64,000 bases of DNA, taken from positions 85,954-149,953 of the forward strand of contig JBGAPI010000006.1 in assembly GCA_044221335.1 (NCBI GenBank), given 5' to 3'. This stretch comes from JBGAPI01 sp044221335. Its GTDB lineage: Bacteria; Pseudomonadota; Gammaproteobacteria; Xanthomonadales; Ahniellaceae. The translations under genes were made by a program, and so were the position numbers. Below the pieces are notes generated by a model. It searched no databases and was not told where the DNA came from. It was given only the letters and a program-made list of their open reading frames with translations. Shown in pieces: positions 26,185-34,302 of the stretch. Position 1 is the first letter of the stretch. Each line of letters opens with the position of its first letter.

Positions 26185-26766
26185 GTGGCCATCGAATCGA
26201 AACTGGTGTTCTGCGGCCCGATGGGCGCAGGCAAGACCACCGCGATCCGCGCGATCAGCGAGATCCCGCCGATCTCGACCGACGTCATCAACACCGACTT
26301 CTCGGAGTCCGCCAAGGACGAGACCACGGTCGCGCTCGACTATGGCGAACTGACCCTGGAGGACGGCCAGAAGCTGCTGCTCTACGGAACGCCGGGCCAG
26401 CGCCGCTTCGAGTTCATGTGGCCGCTGGTCGCCCGCGGTGCGCTCGGGATCGTGATCCTGCTCGACCAGTCGCGACCGGATCCGCACGGCGACCTGGAGG
26501 GCTTCCTCGACGCCTTCGAGACGCAGATCGTCGACGGCCGCGTCGTCGTCGCGGTCGGTCGCCTGCAGCAGGGCGTCGACGCGGCGCTGCAGGCCTACCG
26601 CGAGCTCCTCGGCCGACGCGGACTGTTCGCGCCGGTCATGCCCGCGGACGTCCGCCGTCGCGACGAGGTGCTTCGCGTCCTCCGGGTGCTCTTCCACCAG
26701 ATCGAGGCCTGTTCGGCGGGGGACGAAGACACCCTGCTGTCGGACCTGCTCGCCGCCGGATCGTGA
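26185..26766 (+). CDS. Ras-like small GTPase (COG2229/MglA-like)
   Basis: A 193-aa P-loop GTPase starting at GTG 26185. It has the Walker A GPMGAGKTT at residues 11-19, a switch I Thr in KDETTVALDYGEL, and switch II YGTPGQRRF at 67-75. The usual NKxD base-recognition motif is missing: the strand reads VVAVGRLQQG. Such GTPases act as two-state switches with roadblock/LC7 proteins as partners or activators, as in MglA-MglB and streptomycete conservons. It lies directly after the broken gene and overlaps the roadblock gene region (GTGA), so it is one operon. Confidence 0.85.
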   Translation: MAIESKLVFCGPMGAGKTTAIRAISEIPPISTDVINTDFSESAKDETTVALDYGELTLEDGQKLLLYGTPGQRRFEFMWPLVARGALGIVILLDQSRPDPHGDLEGFLDAFETQIVDGRVVVAVGRLQQGVDAALQAYRELLGRRGLFAPVMPADVRRRDEVLRVLRVLFHQIEACSAGDEDTLLSDLLAAGS

Positions 26767-26768
26767 GA

Positions 26769-27614
26769 ATGATCACCGACGCGCTTCCCTCCCCGCTTCG
26801 CAACGAGATCGCTGCCGCGCTCGCGGTGCTCCATCGCAACACGCCCTCGGTCATCGGCTGCGTCGCCGCCACCGTCGACGGCCGGATGCTCGGCAACGTG
26901 GTCGACAACGAGGCCGATCCGCAGCGGATGGCGGCGATGGCGAGCGCGATGGTTGCGCTTGGCGAGACCATCGGCCGCGAGGTCCGGGTCGGACGCTCCG
27001 AGTACGTGGTGGTGAAGGCGCAGCAGGGCCTGTTCCTGCTGCAGCGCGTTCCCGCGGCGAAAGACCTGCTGGTGCTCGGCATGGTGACGCGGCCGACCGC
27101 GACGCTGGGCATGGCCCTGCACGAACTGAACACCGCCGCGCAGCGCGTCGGCCAGGCGCTCGACGCCTGGCTCGCCGCGCGCGCCGGCCTGAATCCGCGG
27201 CCACACGCCGCAACCCCGTCCGCACGTCCTGCGGACATCGAAGGAGAGAGTCTGATGGCCAAGGTAGACCTGGGTCCGCTCAGCGGGATCGACGGCTTCA
27301 TCGCCGCGGCACTGGTGGACAGCGACAGCGGCATGGCGCTGGCGAAGAGCGGCGGCGGAAACGTCGACCTCGACGTGGCGGCAGCCGGCAATGCCGAGGT
27401 GGTGAAGTCGAAGCGCCGCGTCGCCGCGGCGTTGAAGCTCAACGACACCATCGAGGACATCCTGATCTCGCTCGGCAAGCAGTACCACCTGATCCGCCCG
27501 CTGGAGAAGAACGAGAAGATGTTCCTCTATGTCGTGCTCGACCGGGCCAAGGCGAACCTGGCGATGGCGCGCCACGAGGTGAAGTCCTACGAGAAGAACC
27601 TCGACTTCTCCTGA
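26769..27614 (+). CDS. tandem roadblock/LC7 domain protein
   Basis: A 281-aa protein with two roadblock/LC7-like halves. The first (residues about 1-130) contains SVIGCVAATVDGRMLGNVV and LVLGMVTRPTATLGMALHEL. A Pro/Ala linker follows. The second half (from about residue 163) reads MAKVDLGPLSGIDGFIAAAL and contains LVDSDSGMALAKSG. In relatives these are usually two separate genes. A strong Shine-Dalgarno and ATG at the junction suggest the second half is also made on its own. Partner of the GTPase just upstream; an alternative start is GTG at 26763. Confidence 0.78.
   Translation: MITDALPSPLRNEIAAALAVLHRNTPSVIGCVAATVDGRMLGNVVDNEADPQRMAAMASAMVALGETIGREVRVGRSEYVVVKAQQGLFLLQRVPAAKDLLVLGMVTRPTATLGMALHELNTAAQRVGQALDAWLAARAGLNPRPHAATPSARPADIEGESLMAKVDLGPLSGIDGFIAAALVDSDSGMALAKSGGGNVDLDVAAAGNAEVVKSKRRVAAALKLNDTIEDILISLGKQYHLIRPLEKNEKMFLYVVLDRAKANLAMARHEVKSYEKNLDFS
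27241..27257 (+). promoter_or_regulatory. internal ribosome binding site and start inside the double roadblock gene
   Basis: AAGGAGAG at 27241-27248 stands 6 bases before an in-frame ATG at 27255, exactly where the second roadblock domain begins. It would produce a 119-aa single-domain protein in addition to the full-length one. Confidence 0.5.
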
Positions 27615-27622
27615 GCCGAGTC

Positions 27623-28444
27623 ATGCACGAGCTGCCGGCCGCTTTCGAGCGGCACGGGCTGCCGTTGTGCTCGGTGCTCGTCGACATGCTCGACGAGCAC
27701 CACGAGCACCGCACGGAGCGGCGCGGCTGCGGCTACACGCAGTCGACCCGTCATCTCGCGGACCTGGTGAATCGCGGCGACGCCGCGGCGAGCCCGGGGC
27801 TCGGCGTGTTCCACCGCGATCTCGATGCGGCGCCCGCTGAACTGCGCGTCCGCTTCGGCCGCGCCGAGGCCGCGATCCGGAGCGCCCTGGTGCTCCCCGA
27901 GTCGCGGCTGTGGTTCGACATCGTCGTCGACCTGCTGCATCCGCTGGAAGCCCGCGACTCCACGATTCCCGTGGCGCCCGAGAAGCTGAAAGTCGGCAGT
28001 TGCCCGCTCGCCGAGCAGTTCTTCCTCGAGATCGCACACGGCCGTATCCGTCGCGACGGCCGGGTCAACCTGATCCTCGCCGCCGACGGCTTGCCGCTGC
28101 TGCTGGAGAAGCGTGGACTCGGCGACGACCACTCCTGCATCAGCCTCGCCGTCGTTCTCGTCCACGGCGTCCGCCTGCCGCGCGGCAGCCTCTTCGCCGT
28201 CGACTATCCGGACGAGGCCGTCACGCACGCGAAGCCCCTTTCCGGCCTGCCCGGCCTCGGGATCGCCGCCACCGGCGTCCGCGCCTGCCGCTTCCTGCGA
28301 CTGACCACCCTCGCGGTCGATCCGGACGCGCGGCAGCGTGCCTTTTCGGCGCACTTCGAGCAGCAGGCCAAGGGCGGACTGTTCTCGCCCGCGGAGACCC
28401 GTATCGAAGACCTGTTGCGCGTCGCGCAGCGCGCGCTGGCCCGA
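27623..28444 (+). CDS. unknown protein of the GTPase locus; stop codon apparently lost
   Basis: The ATG at 27623 follows the roadblock gene by 8 bp. About 273 residues look coding (MHELPAAFERHGLPLCSVLV to RIEDLLRVAQRALA), with a helical N-terminus rich in His and Asp and an alpha/beta remainder. No family is recognised. The frame does not stop: it stays open to 29365 as Arg-rich shadow over the next gene. The codon at 28442-28444 is CGA; TGA there would create a stop overlapping the GAGGAAG Shine-Dalgarno of the deacetylase gene. The end given here is that inferred stop position. Confidence 0.5.
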
Positions 28445-28454
28445 GGAAGCGCCG

Positions 28455-29321
28455 GTGCGCCTCGCCGCGTCCTACTGCGATCGCTATCAGGTTCCCGACC
28501 TCGCGCACTTCGAGCGCCTCGCGCGCACCGCCGCCGCGGCGACCGCACTCGGCCTGATCGACGTGCATGCCCCCGACGAGGCGCCGGTCGACGCGCTGCT
28601 GCGCCTGCATCAGCGCGACTACGTCGAGGCCATGCTGTCGGGCACCGGAGCGCTGGCCCGCACGCCCTACCTGCCGTGGTCTCCCGAACTCGTAGGCGCC
28701 TGCCGGCTCATGCTGGGCGGCCAGCTCGCGGCCGCCCGCCGCGCTCTCGCCGACGGCTGTGCGGTGAACGTCGCCTGCGGCTTCCATCACGCGCATCCCG
28801 GCCGCGGCGGCGGCTACTGCGTGTTCAACGGGCTGGCCTACGTCGCCGCCGAACTGGCCGATCTCACGGTCTGCGTACTCGACTGCGACGAGCATGGCGG
28901 CGACGGCACCGAGGCCTTTTGCGCCGAGCTGCCGAACCTCGAGGCGATCTCGATCTTCGGCTCCCGCTTCGGCATCCGCGGGCAGCCGCGCAGCCGCGCC
29001 CTCGCGGTGCCGCGCGACCCGGACGAGCCCTCCGACCTGCACTTTCTGGGGGCGCTCGACCAGGCGCTCGACGACATCGCCCGCCGTCGCCCCGACCTGG
29101 TGCTGTACCAGGCCTCCACCGACAGTCACATCGACGATCCGAAATCGACGCTGCGTCTCACGACCGAGACGCTCGCGACCCGCGACCAGCGTGTCCTCCG
29201 GGTGCTGGAGGGCACCGGCATCCCGGTGGTGATCTCCTTCGCCGGCGGCTACCAGTCGGCCGAGCGCGTCGCGGTCCTGCAGTGCCACACGCTGGAGATC
29301 GCCTGCCGGGTGTTCGGCTGA
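28455..29321 (+). CDS. histone-deacetylase-family (arginase/deacetylase fold) hydrolase
   Basis: A 288-aa zinc-dependent deacetylase homologue starting at GTG 28455, with GAGGAAG upstream. It shows the family order: GFHHAHPGRGGGYCVFNGLA with the active-site His pair, LDCDEHGGDGTEAF with the Asp and His zinc ligands, a later Asp in STDSHIDDP, and FAGGYQ with the catalytic Tyr. Bacterial relatives act on acetylpolyamines, acetoin-pathway or acetyl-lysine substrates. It is the last gene of the co-directional GTPase locus and converges on the M28 peptidase gene. Confidence 0.83.
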   Translation: MRLAASYCDRYQVPDLAHFERLARTAAAATALGLIDVHAPDEAPVDALLRLHQRDYVEAMLSGTGALARTPYLPWSPELVGACRLMLGGQLAAARRALADGCAVNVACGFHHAHPGRGGGYCVFNGLAYVAAELADLTVCVLDCDEHGGDGTEAFCAELPNLEAISIFGSRFGIRGQPRSRALAVPRDPDEPSDLHFLGALDQALDDIARRRPDLVLYQASTDSHIDDPKSTLRLTTETLATRDQRVLRVLEGTGIPVVISFAGGYQSAERVAVLQCHTLEIACRVFG

Positions 29322-29334
29322 CGACGCGCCGCGT

Positions 29335-30891
29335 TCAGCTGCCGCCCGGAGTCTTCGGCCGGTAGGGGCTGTCGGTCGACCACGCCGGAGCCGCGTCGGC
29401 ATCCGCGACCTTCTCCACCAGTGCGAAGTAGAAGCGGTGGAAGTCGGCCTGCGCCTGGTAGTCGATCGGGGTCGACAGATCGTCCTGCGGCGCGTGGTAG
29501 CGGCGCTCGTACCAGTCGCGGTAGCGCGCGCGGGCGACCGCGTCGTCCGCGTCGAAGCCGAACAGGAAGCTCACCGCAGGCACGCCGACCTGCATGAAGG
29601 GCCAGTGGTCGGTGCGGCGCAGCAGGCCGCGCTCGGGCTCCAGGTCCTCGCGGACCCGGATTCCCATCGGCTCCGCGACCTCGCGCACGGACCGGCCCAG
29701 CGTCGAATCGGCGAGCGCCAGCGTGGTCAGGATCTTCAGCGGGTACAGCGGCCGCAGCTGGTCGAGATTGAGGACGGCGACCGGCCGTGGTGCGGCGGCG
29801 GTCGGATGCTGCGCGAGCCAGGTCGAGCCGAGCAGGCCCTTCTCCTCGCCGGTCACCGCCGCGAACAGCAGCGGGCGTCGGAAACCCTTGCCGCGCCGCT
29901 CGTCCGCGAGAGTGAGCAGGGTCGCGACGTAGGCGGCATCGTCGAGTGCGCCGTTGTAGAGACGGTCGCCGTCGACCTCGGTGCCGTAGCCGTAGCCGTC
30001 GAGGTGCGCGATCAGCAGCACCGGTTCGTTCGCCAGCGCGGGATCGGTGCCGGGCAGCTTCGCAAGCACGTTGGCCGAACGGTAGCTGCGCTCGCGCAGG
30101 GCGAGGTGCGCGGTGAAGCGCGCCTTGAAGTCGAACGCTGGCAGCGGGTCGCCGCGCGCGCCGCGGGCGATCAGGTCTGCGCCGTCCTGTCCGCTCTCAC
30201 CGGCGAGCCCGGCGAACGCCGCCGCGCCGACGCGGAACAGCGTGATCGCCTCCGGCCGCACCGGCTTCGCGTCGACGCTCACCGTGCGTGCATAGGCCAC
30301 CGGCCAGCGCGGCGGTTCGGCGGTGAAGCCCGGATCGTCGACGGAGACGACGCCGACCGCCCCGGCCGCGATCGCCGCGGCAATCCGCTCCGACCCGTTG
30401 GGCAGGCCCTTGCGGCGCGCACCGAAGCAGGCGACGACGGCGCCGCGCGCATCGGTCAGGTCGGACGGACGACAGTAGCCGCGGAACGTGAGCGGCGCGT
30501 CGAGCTCCGCGGCCAGACCGAAGTCGGGCGCGACCGTGATCTCGTGCAGGAAGCGCAGCGCGTGCCTGCGGCCGTCGCCGAACGCCACGGCGATCGCGGT
30601 GCCGTCCGCGGACGCCTCGATCTCGTGGAGGGCGATCGACTGGAAGTAGCCACCGTCGTCGCCGGCCGGCGCGAGTCCCGCCTGCCGGAACCGCTCCGCG
30701 ACCATCGCCGCGGCGCGGTCGTAGCCGGGCGAGCCGGTGTCGCGGCCCTCCATCGCGTCGCCGGACAGCGCCTCCGTGGTGCGCCACCAGGCGACGGTGC
30801 GGGCGTCGCGCGGCCCGGTGCCGCTGGCACAGGCGGCCAGCATCGCCGATACGGCGATCGCGCCGAGGGACTCCCGGATCGTGTCACTCAT
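29335..30891 (-). CDS. M28-family aminopeptidase lipoprotein
   Basis: A 518-aa zinc peptidase. Lipobox LAAC near residue 21 predicts lipid anchoring. A PA-like insert follows the N-terminal part. The catalytic domain shows IAHLDGYGYG and NGALDDAAYV (metal His and bridging Asp), VTGEEKGLLGS (the Glu-Glu pair) and TDHWPFMQVGVPAVSF with the last His ligand. It should release N-terminal amino acids from peptides in the periplasm or at the outer membrane. The gene ends 14 bp from the deacetylase stop. Confidence 0.87.
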   Translation of the reverse strand: MSDTIRESLGAIAVSAMLAACASGTGPRDARTVAWWRTTEALSGDAMEGRDTGSPGYDRAAAMVAERFRQAGLAPAGDDGGYFQSIALHEIEASADGTAIAVAFGDGRRHALRFLHEITVAPDFGLAAELDAPLTFRGYCRPSDLTDARGAVVACFGARRKGLPNGSERIAAAIAAGAVGVVSVDDPGFTAEPPRWPVAYARTVSVDAKPVRPEAITLFRVGAAAFAGLAGESGQDGADLIARGARGDPLPAFDFKARFTAHLALRERSYRSANVLAKLPGTDPALANEPVLLIAHLDGYGYGTEVDGDRLYNGALDDAAYVATLLTLADERRGKGFRRPLLFAAVTGEEKGLLGSTWLAQHPTAAAPRPVAVLNLDQLRPLYPLKILTTLALADSTLGRSVREVAEPMGIRVREDLEPERGLLRRTDHWPFMQVGVPAVSFLFGFDADDAVARARYRDWYERRYHAPQDDLSTPIDYQAQADFHRFYFALVEKVADADAAPAWSTDSPYRPKTPGGS

Positions 30892-30975
30892 GCAGGCTCC
30901 ACTCCCGACCTGGTCAGCGCCACGCCGCTCGGGTGAGCCGTGGCGCCGTCGAGTGTATTGCCTCGCGCCCGCCGT

Positions 30976-32295
30976 TCAGGGCAGCACGCGCCACTCGTAG
31001 CCGATCCGGTAGCGCGCCGCGCGGCTGGCCAGTGGCGCGACCTGCGCGACCTCGGCGAAGAACGTTTCGCTGACGAAATCCGCGTCGATCGGGGCATGCA
31101 GGTCGGCGAGCACCAGGGTGGCGGGGACGAGCTCGAAGGACTCGATCGCCAGTGCCTTGCGCAGCGCGGCGAACACCGCGTAGACCGCCATCGCCACGAG
31201 GCCGGCGATCACCGCCGGCGCCGCCACCGCGGCCAGCGCCTCGGCCAGCGACATGCCACCGAGGATCGCGGCGGTCAGCGCCACCGAGAAGCCTCCGGCA
31301 CCCATGCCCAGGGACTCGACCAGGTACTTCTTCAGCTTGTCGTAGACCAGGCTCGACAGCGAAGTGCCGCCACTCTCCAGCAGCTTGTCGAGCGCCTTCT
31401 CAGCGCCGCCGGGACCGAGGTCACGCTCGAACAGCATCAGCATGACATCGAAGCTGCGGAACGGCAGGTCGGTGTCGACGGTCGGAAACGTCACCAGCGG
31501 AAACGGCTGCTGGAAATCCCGGCGGACGAAAGTCTCGTTGTCGTCGGACTTGCCGCGCAGCTCGCGGCTCGGATGGCGGTCGTCACGCCGGTCGCGGCGG
31601 TCCTCGCGGCGCTCGTCGCGGCGGTCGTGACGCTCCTCGCGGCGCTCGTTGTCGAACTCCGCCCGGTACTTGCCGAGCCGGATCGGCTCGAACTTGCGCA
31701 CGGCCGACAGGCCGTCGCTGGCGGTGCCCATCACGGCCATCTCGTCGCGCCCGGGCTCCCGGCTGTCCGCAAGGCACTCGAGGCTGCGCAGGCACAATTG
31801 CACCTGCGGCACGCGCTTGGTGGGTCGCGGACCGGTGGACGAACCCCCGGTACCGTCCTCGCCCGAGCCATGCTGCCGAGCCACGCGACCGCCCGGAGCC
31901 GCCCAGCGCCGGACGCGATCGCTGAAGCGCTCGGTGGGGCGGACCCGGTCGAGCGCACCGACCTGGAGCAACTGGCTTCCGACGTCGTCGCGACTGCGGA
32001 AGTCGATCTCCGCGAGACGTCCGAGACGGCCGCGGCGAGCCGTCGCCGGCTCGTCGAGCGTGGACGCGACGCGAGCGACGACCCGCTGTCGCTCGACCGC
32101 CGGCAACTCGCCGAGCCAGGCGGCGAGCCCGACCTCGAGCGCATCGGCGCGCTCCGGCAGCGTGACGTCGTTCGGCCGGCGCAGATGTCCGGCCGCGCGC
32201 TCCAGGGCGAGGTCGATCCAGTCCTGCACGACCCGCTGCACGGCGATCGTCGTCGGGTCGTCAGCGGGAAACAGTCCAGCGGGAATCATGCGCAT
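30976..32295 (-). CDS. unknown protein with a long charged RDER repeat tract
   Basis: A 439-aa product starting at ATG 32295, with AGGAG 8 bases upstream; a GTG at 32322 lacks a ribosome site. The first third is helical. The middle contains ERREERHDRRDERREDRR followed by DRRDD, a low-complexity R/D/E tract (DNA about 31570-31660). The last third has a hydrophobic stretch (APAVIAGLVAMAVYAVFAAL) that may insert in a membrane. No signal peptide or family is recognised. The charged tract may be a coiled or disordered spacer. Confidence 0.65.
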   Translation of the reverse strand: MRMIPAGLFPADDPTTIAVQRVVQDWIDLALERAAGHLRRPNDVTLPERADALEVGLAAWLGELPAVERQRVVARVASTLDEPATARRGRLGRLAEIDFRSRDDVGSQLLQVGALDRVRPTERFSDRVRRWAAPGGRVARQHGSGEDGTGGSSTGPRPTKRVPQVQLCLRSLECLADSREPGRDEMAVMGTASDGLSAVRKFEPIRLGKYRAEFDNERREERHDRRDERREDRRDRRDDRHPSRELRGKSDDNETFVRRDFQQPFPLVTFPTVDTDLPFRSFDVMLMLFERDLGPGGAEKALDKLLESGGTSLSSLVYDKLKKYLVESLGMGAGGFSVALTAAILGGMSLAEALAAVAAPAVIAGLVAMAVYAVFAALRKALAIESFELVPATLVLADLHAPIDADFVSETFFAEVAQVAPLASRAARYRIGYEWRVLP

Positions 32296-32487
32296 CGGGG
32301 TGCTCCTGTGAGGGAGCTTCACCCTAGGGCACGACGGGACGCAGCCGGGAAACGATCGCCACGCGACCGATGCCGGGGTGGCGGAATGACTTTGGTGGGT
32401 CTTCGCCCATGACCGCAGCCGCCGCGGTGTCCGCAGCCCGTCGCGGCCGCCGTCGTCAGTTCGCGTGCCGCGAGGCCGCGCCCGGAA

Positions 32488-33423
32488 TCAGCGCTCGAAA
32501 TCGACCGCGACCGTGTTGCCGCCGCTCAGCAGGATGCCGATCCGCTCGCCCCGCGCCGGCACGTAGCGGCCGCACAGGAGCGCAGCGAACGCGGTCGCCG
32601 CACCCGGCTCGGCGACGATCCGCAGCGTCGCCCACAGCGCCTTCTGCGACGCGCGGATCGCGTCGTCCGGCACCAGCACGACGCGCTCGACGTGGCGACG
32701 CGCGACCGGGTAGACGAGATCGCCGATGCGCTTCGGTGCCAGCGAGTCGGCAGCGATGCCGCCGCTCGGGGCGTCGACCGGGCCGCCGGCGGCGAAGGCA
32801 TCGTGCAGCGTCGGCGAGAGCTCGGGCTCGACGCCGATCACCCGCGTGCGGCCGGCGTACCAGGCGGCGACGCCGCCGATCAGCCCGCCGCCGCCGACCG
32901 CGACCAGCACGGTGTCGAGCTCGGGCGCCTGAGCCTCCAGCTCCAGCGCGATGCTGCCGGCACCGAGCATGGTCTCGACCTGATCGAAGGCATGGATCGG
33001 CAGCGCCCCGGAGACCGCCTGCCATTCCTGGCTGGCCGCGTAGGCGTCGGCGTAGCGGTCGCCGCCGACGACGAGGTCGGCGCCGTAGTCGCGGATCCGC
33101 TGGATCTTCGCCGGCGAGGAGATGCTCGGCACGTAGATCCGTGCGGGCAGCCCGCGCTGTCGCGCCGCGTAGGCGACGGCGGCGCCGTGGTTGCCGCCCG
33201 AGGCTGCGACGACACCGACCGGCGGCGGCGAACGCAGCAGCAGGTTGGCAAAGGCGCCTCGAGTCTTGAACGAGCCCGCGTGCTGGGTCATCTCCAGCTT
33301 GAAGGTGAGCGGCGTCGCGGCCAGTCCGAAGTCTGCCGCATCGACCGCGAGCACCGGCGTGCGCCGGATGAACGGTCGGATCGTGGGTTCGGTGGCGGCG
33401 ATCCCGGCGCGGTCGACGGTCAT
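32488..33423 (-). CDS. PLP-dependent threonine/serine dehydratase
   Basis: A 311-aa fold-type II PLP enzyme. The PLP Lys is in HAGSFKTRGAF; the phosphate-binding loops are ASGGNHG and VAVGGGGLIGG. IRRTPVLAVD and LLSGGNTVAVDF near the ends match catabolic threonine dehydratase or serine racemase-like proteins. No C-terminal ACT regulatory domain is present, so it is of the short catabolic type. It should deaminate L-Thr or L-Ser to the 2-oxoacid. Divergent from a small membrane protein gene. Confidence 0.88.
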   Translation of the reverse strand: MTVDRAGIAATEPTIRPFIRRTPVLAVDAADFGLAATPLTFKLEMTQHAGSFKTRGAFANLLLRSPPPVGVVAASGGNHGAAVAYAARQRGLPARIYVPSISSPAKIQRIRDYGADLVVGGDRYADAYAASQEWQAVSGALPIHAFDQVETMLGAGSIALELEAQAPELDTVLVAVGGGGLIGGVAAWYAGRTRVIGVEPELSPTLHDAFAAGGPVDAPSGGIAADSLAPKRIGDLVYPVARRHVERVVLVPDDAIRASQKALWATLRIVAEPGAATAFAALLCGRYVPARGERIGILLSGGNTVAVDFER

Positions 33424-33543
33424 GCGGTCTCTCGTCGTGGTGTCGTTCGGCGCGCTAGCGTACGCGAAGCCGGCGCTCGCCCGCACGGTCAGCACGGCCC
33501 GGGTGCGCGAGAATCGGGACGACCCGACGGAAGGAAGGGACGA

Positions 33544-34179
33544 ATGACGGACCGACACGACGGCGACGTCTCCGCGCCGATGCAGGCGCGGCGCGGCTGC
33601 GGCGCGATCGCGCTCTCGATCGGCATGACCCTGTTCGCCCTGGCGCTGCTGCTTCCGGTGCCGGTGATCGTCTACGACTGCGAGTCCGGCGAGACCGGGG
33701 CGCGCTGCACGATCAGCGACCGCTATGCCGGCACCTGGTCCCGCAAGCAGGTCACGGTGACACAGATCCAGAAGGCCGAAGGCGAAACGCACGAGGTCAG
33801 TGGCGCGTCACAGCCCAACGGCGGCAGCAGCGCACGGGAGACGCACTCGTCGCTGACGTTTTCCGGGGCCGGCGATGTCGTGCTCTACCGCTTCGAACAG
33901 AGCGGCCTCGTCGGCAGTGATGCCGAGACGATCGCCCGCGAGGTCGGCACGCTGGCCTCGGGCGTGCGCGAGGAGCGAGTGCTGCGCTGGCAGATGCCCT
34001 GGGTCGAGGTCTTGTTCTCGTCGCTGCTGCTGTTGATCGCGGTGCCGACGCTGCTCGACGAAGTGCGTCGCCGTTTCACGCCGCTGCGCGGCAGCTCGAC
34101 GGTGTACTGGCTCGAGTTCGGCGCCGTGGCGGGGCCCTTGGCGGCGGGGTGGTGGTTGGCGTTGCAGGGGAGCTTCTAG
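33544..34179 (+). CDS. membrane protein of unknown function
   Basis: A 211-aa product with an N-terminal membrane segment (about 20-44), a roughly 100-residue extracytoplasmic region rich in Ser/Gly/Thr with two cysteines near its start (DCESG, ARCTI), and two C-terminal membrane segments (VEVLFSSLLLLIAVPTLL and a final GAVAGPLAAGWWLAL). AAGGAAGG precedes the ATG. No family is recognised. Confidence 0.7.
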   Translation: MTDRHDGDVSAPMQARRGCGAIALSIGMTLFALALLLPVPVIVYDCESGETGARCTISDRYAGTWSRKQVTVTQIQKAEGETHEVSGASQPNGGSSARETHSSLTFSGAGDVVLYRFEQSGLVGSDAETIAREVGTLASGVREERVLRWQMPWVEVLFSSLLLLIAVPTLLDEVRRRFTPLRGSSTVYWLEFGAVAGPLAAGWWLALQGSF

Positions 34180-34302
34180 AGCCCCCTCGCACTGCCTTCT
34201 CCCCCGCCCGCGAGGCTGAGGGCGGAATGGTCGGCGCATGCGCCGACCGGCCGAACGCCTGCGCGAGTAGAGCAGGCCGGAACGAGGGCAGGGCGAGGGG
34301 AA

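Noticed and set aside
25253..27614. GTPase locus considered as a streptomycete-type conservon
   Set aside because: There is no adjacent conservon kinase or DUF742 gene, and the order of genes differs, so only the GTPase/roadblock idea is kept.
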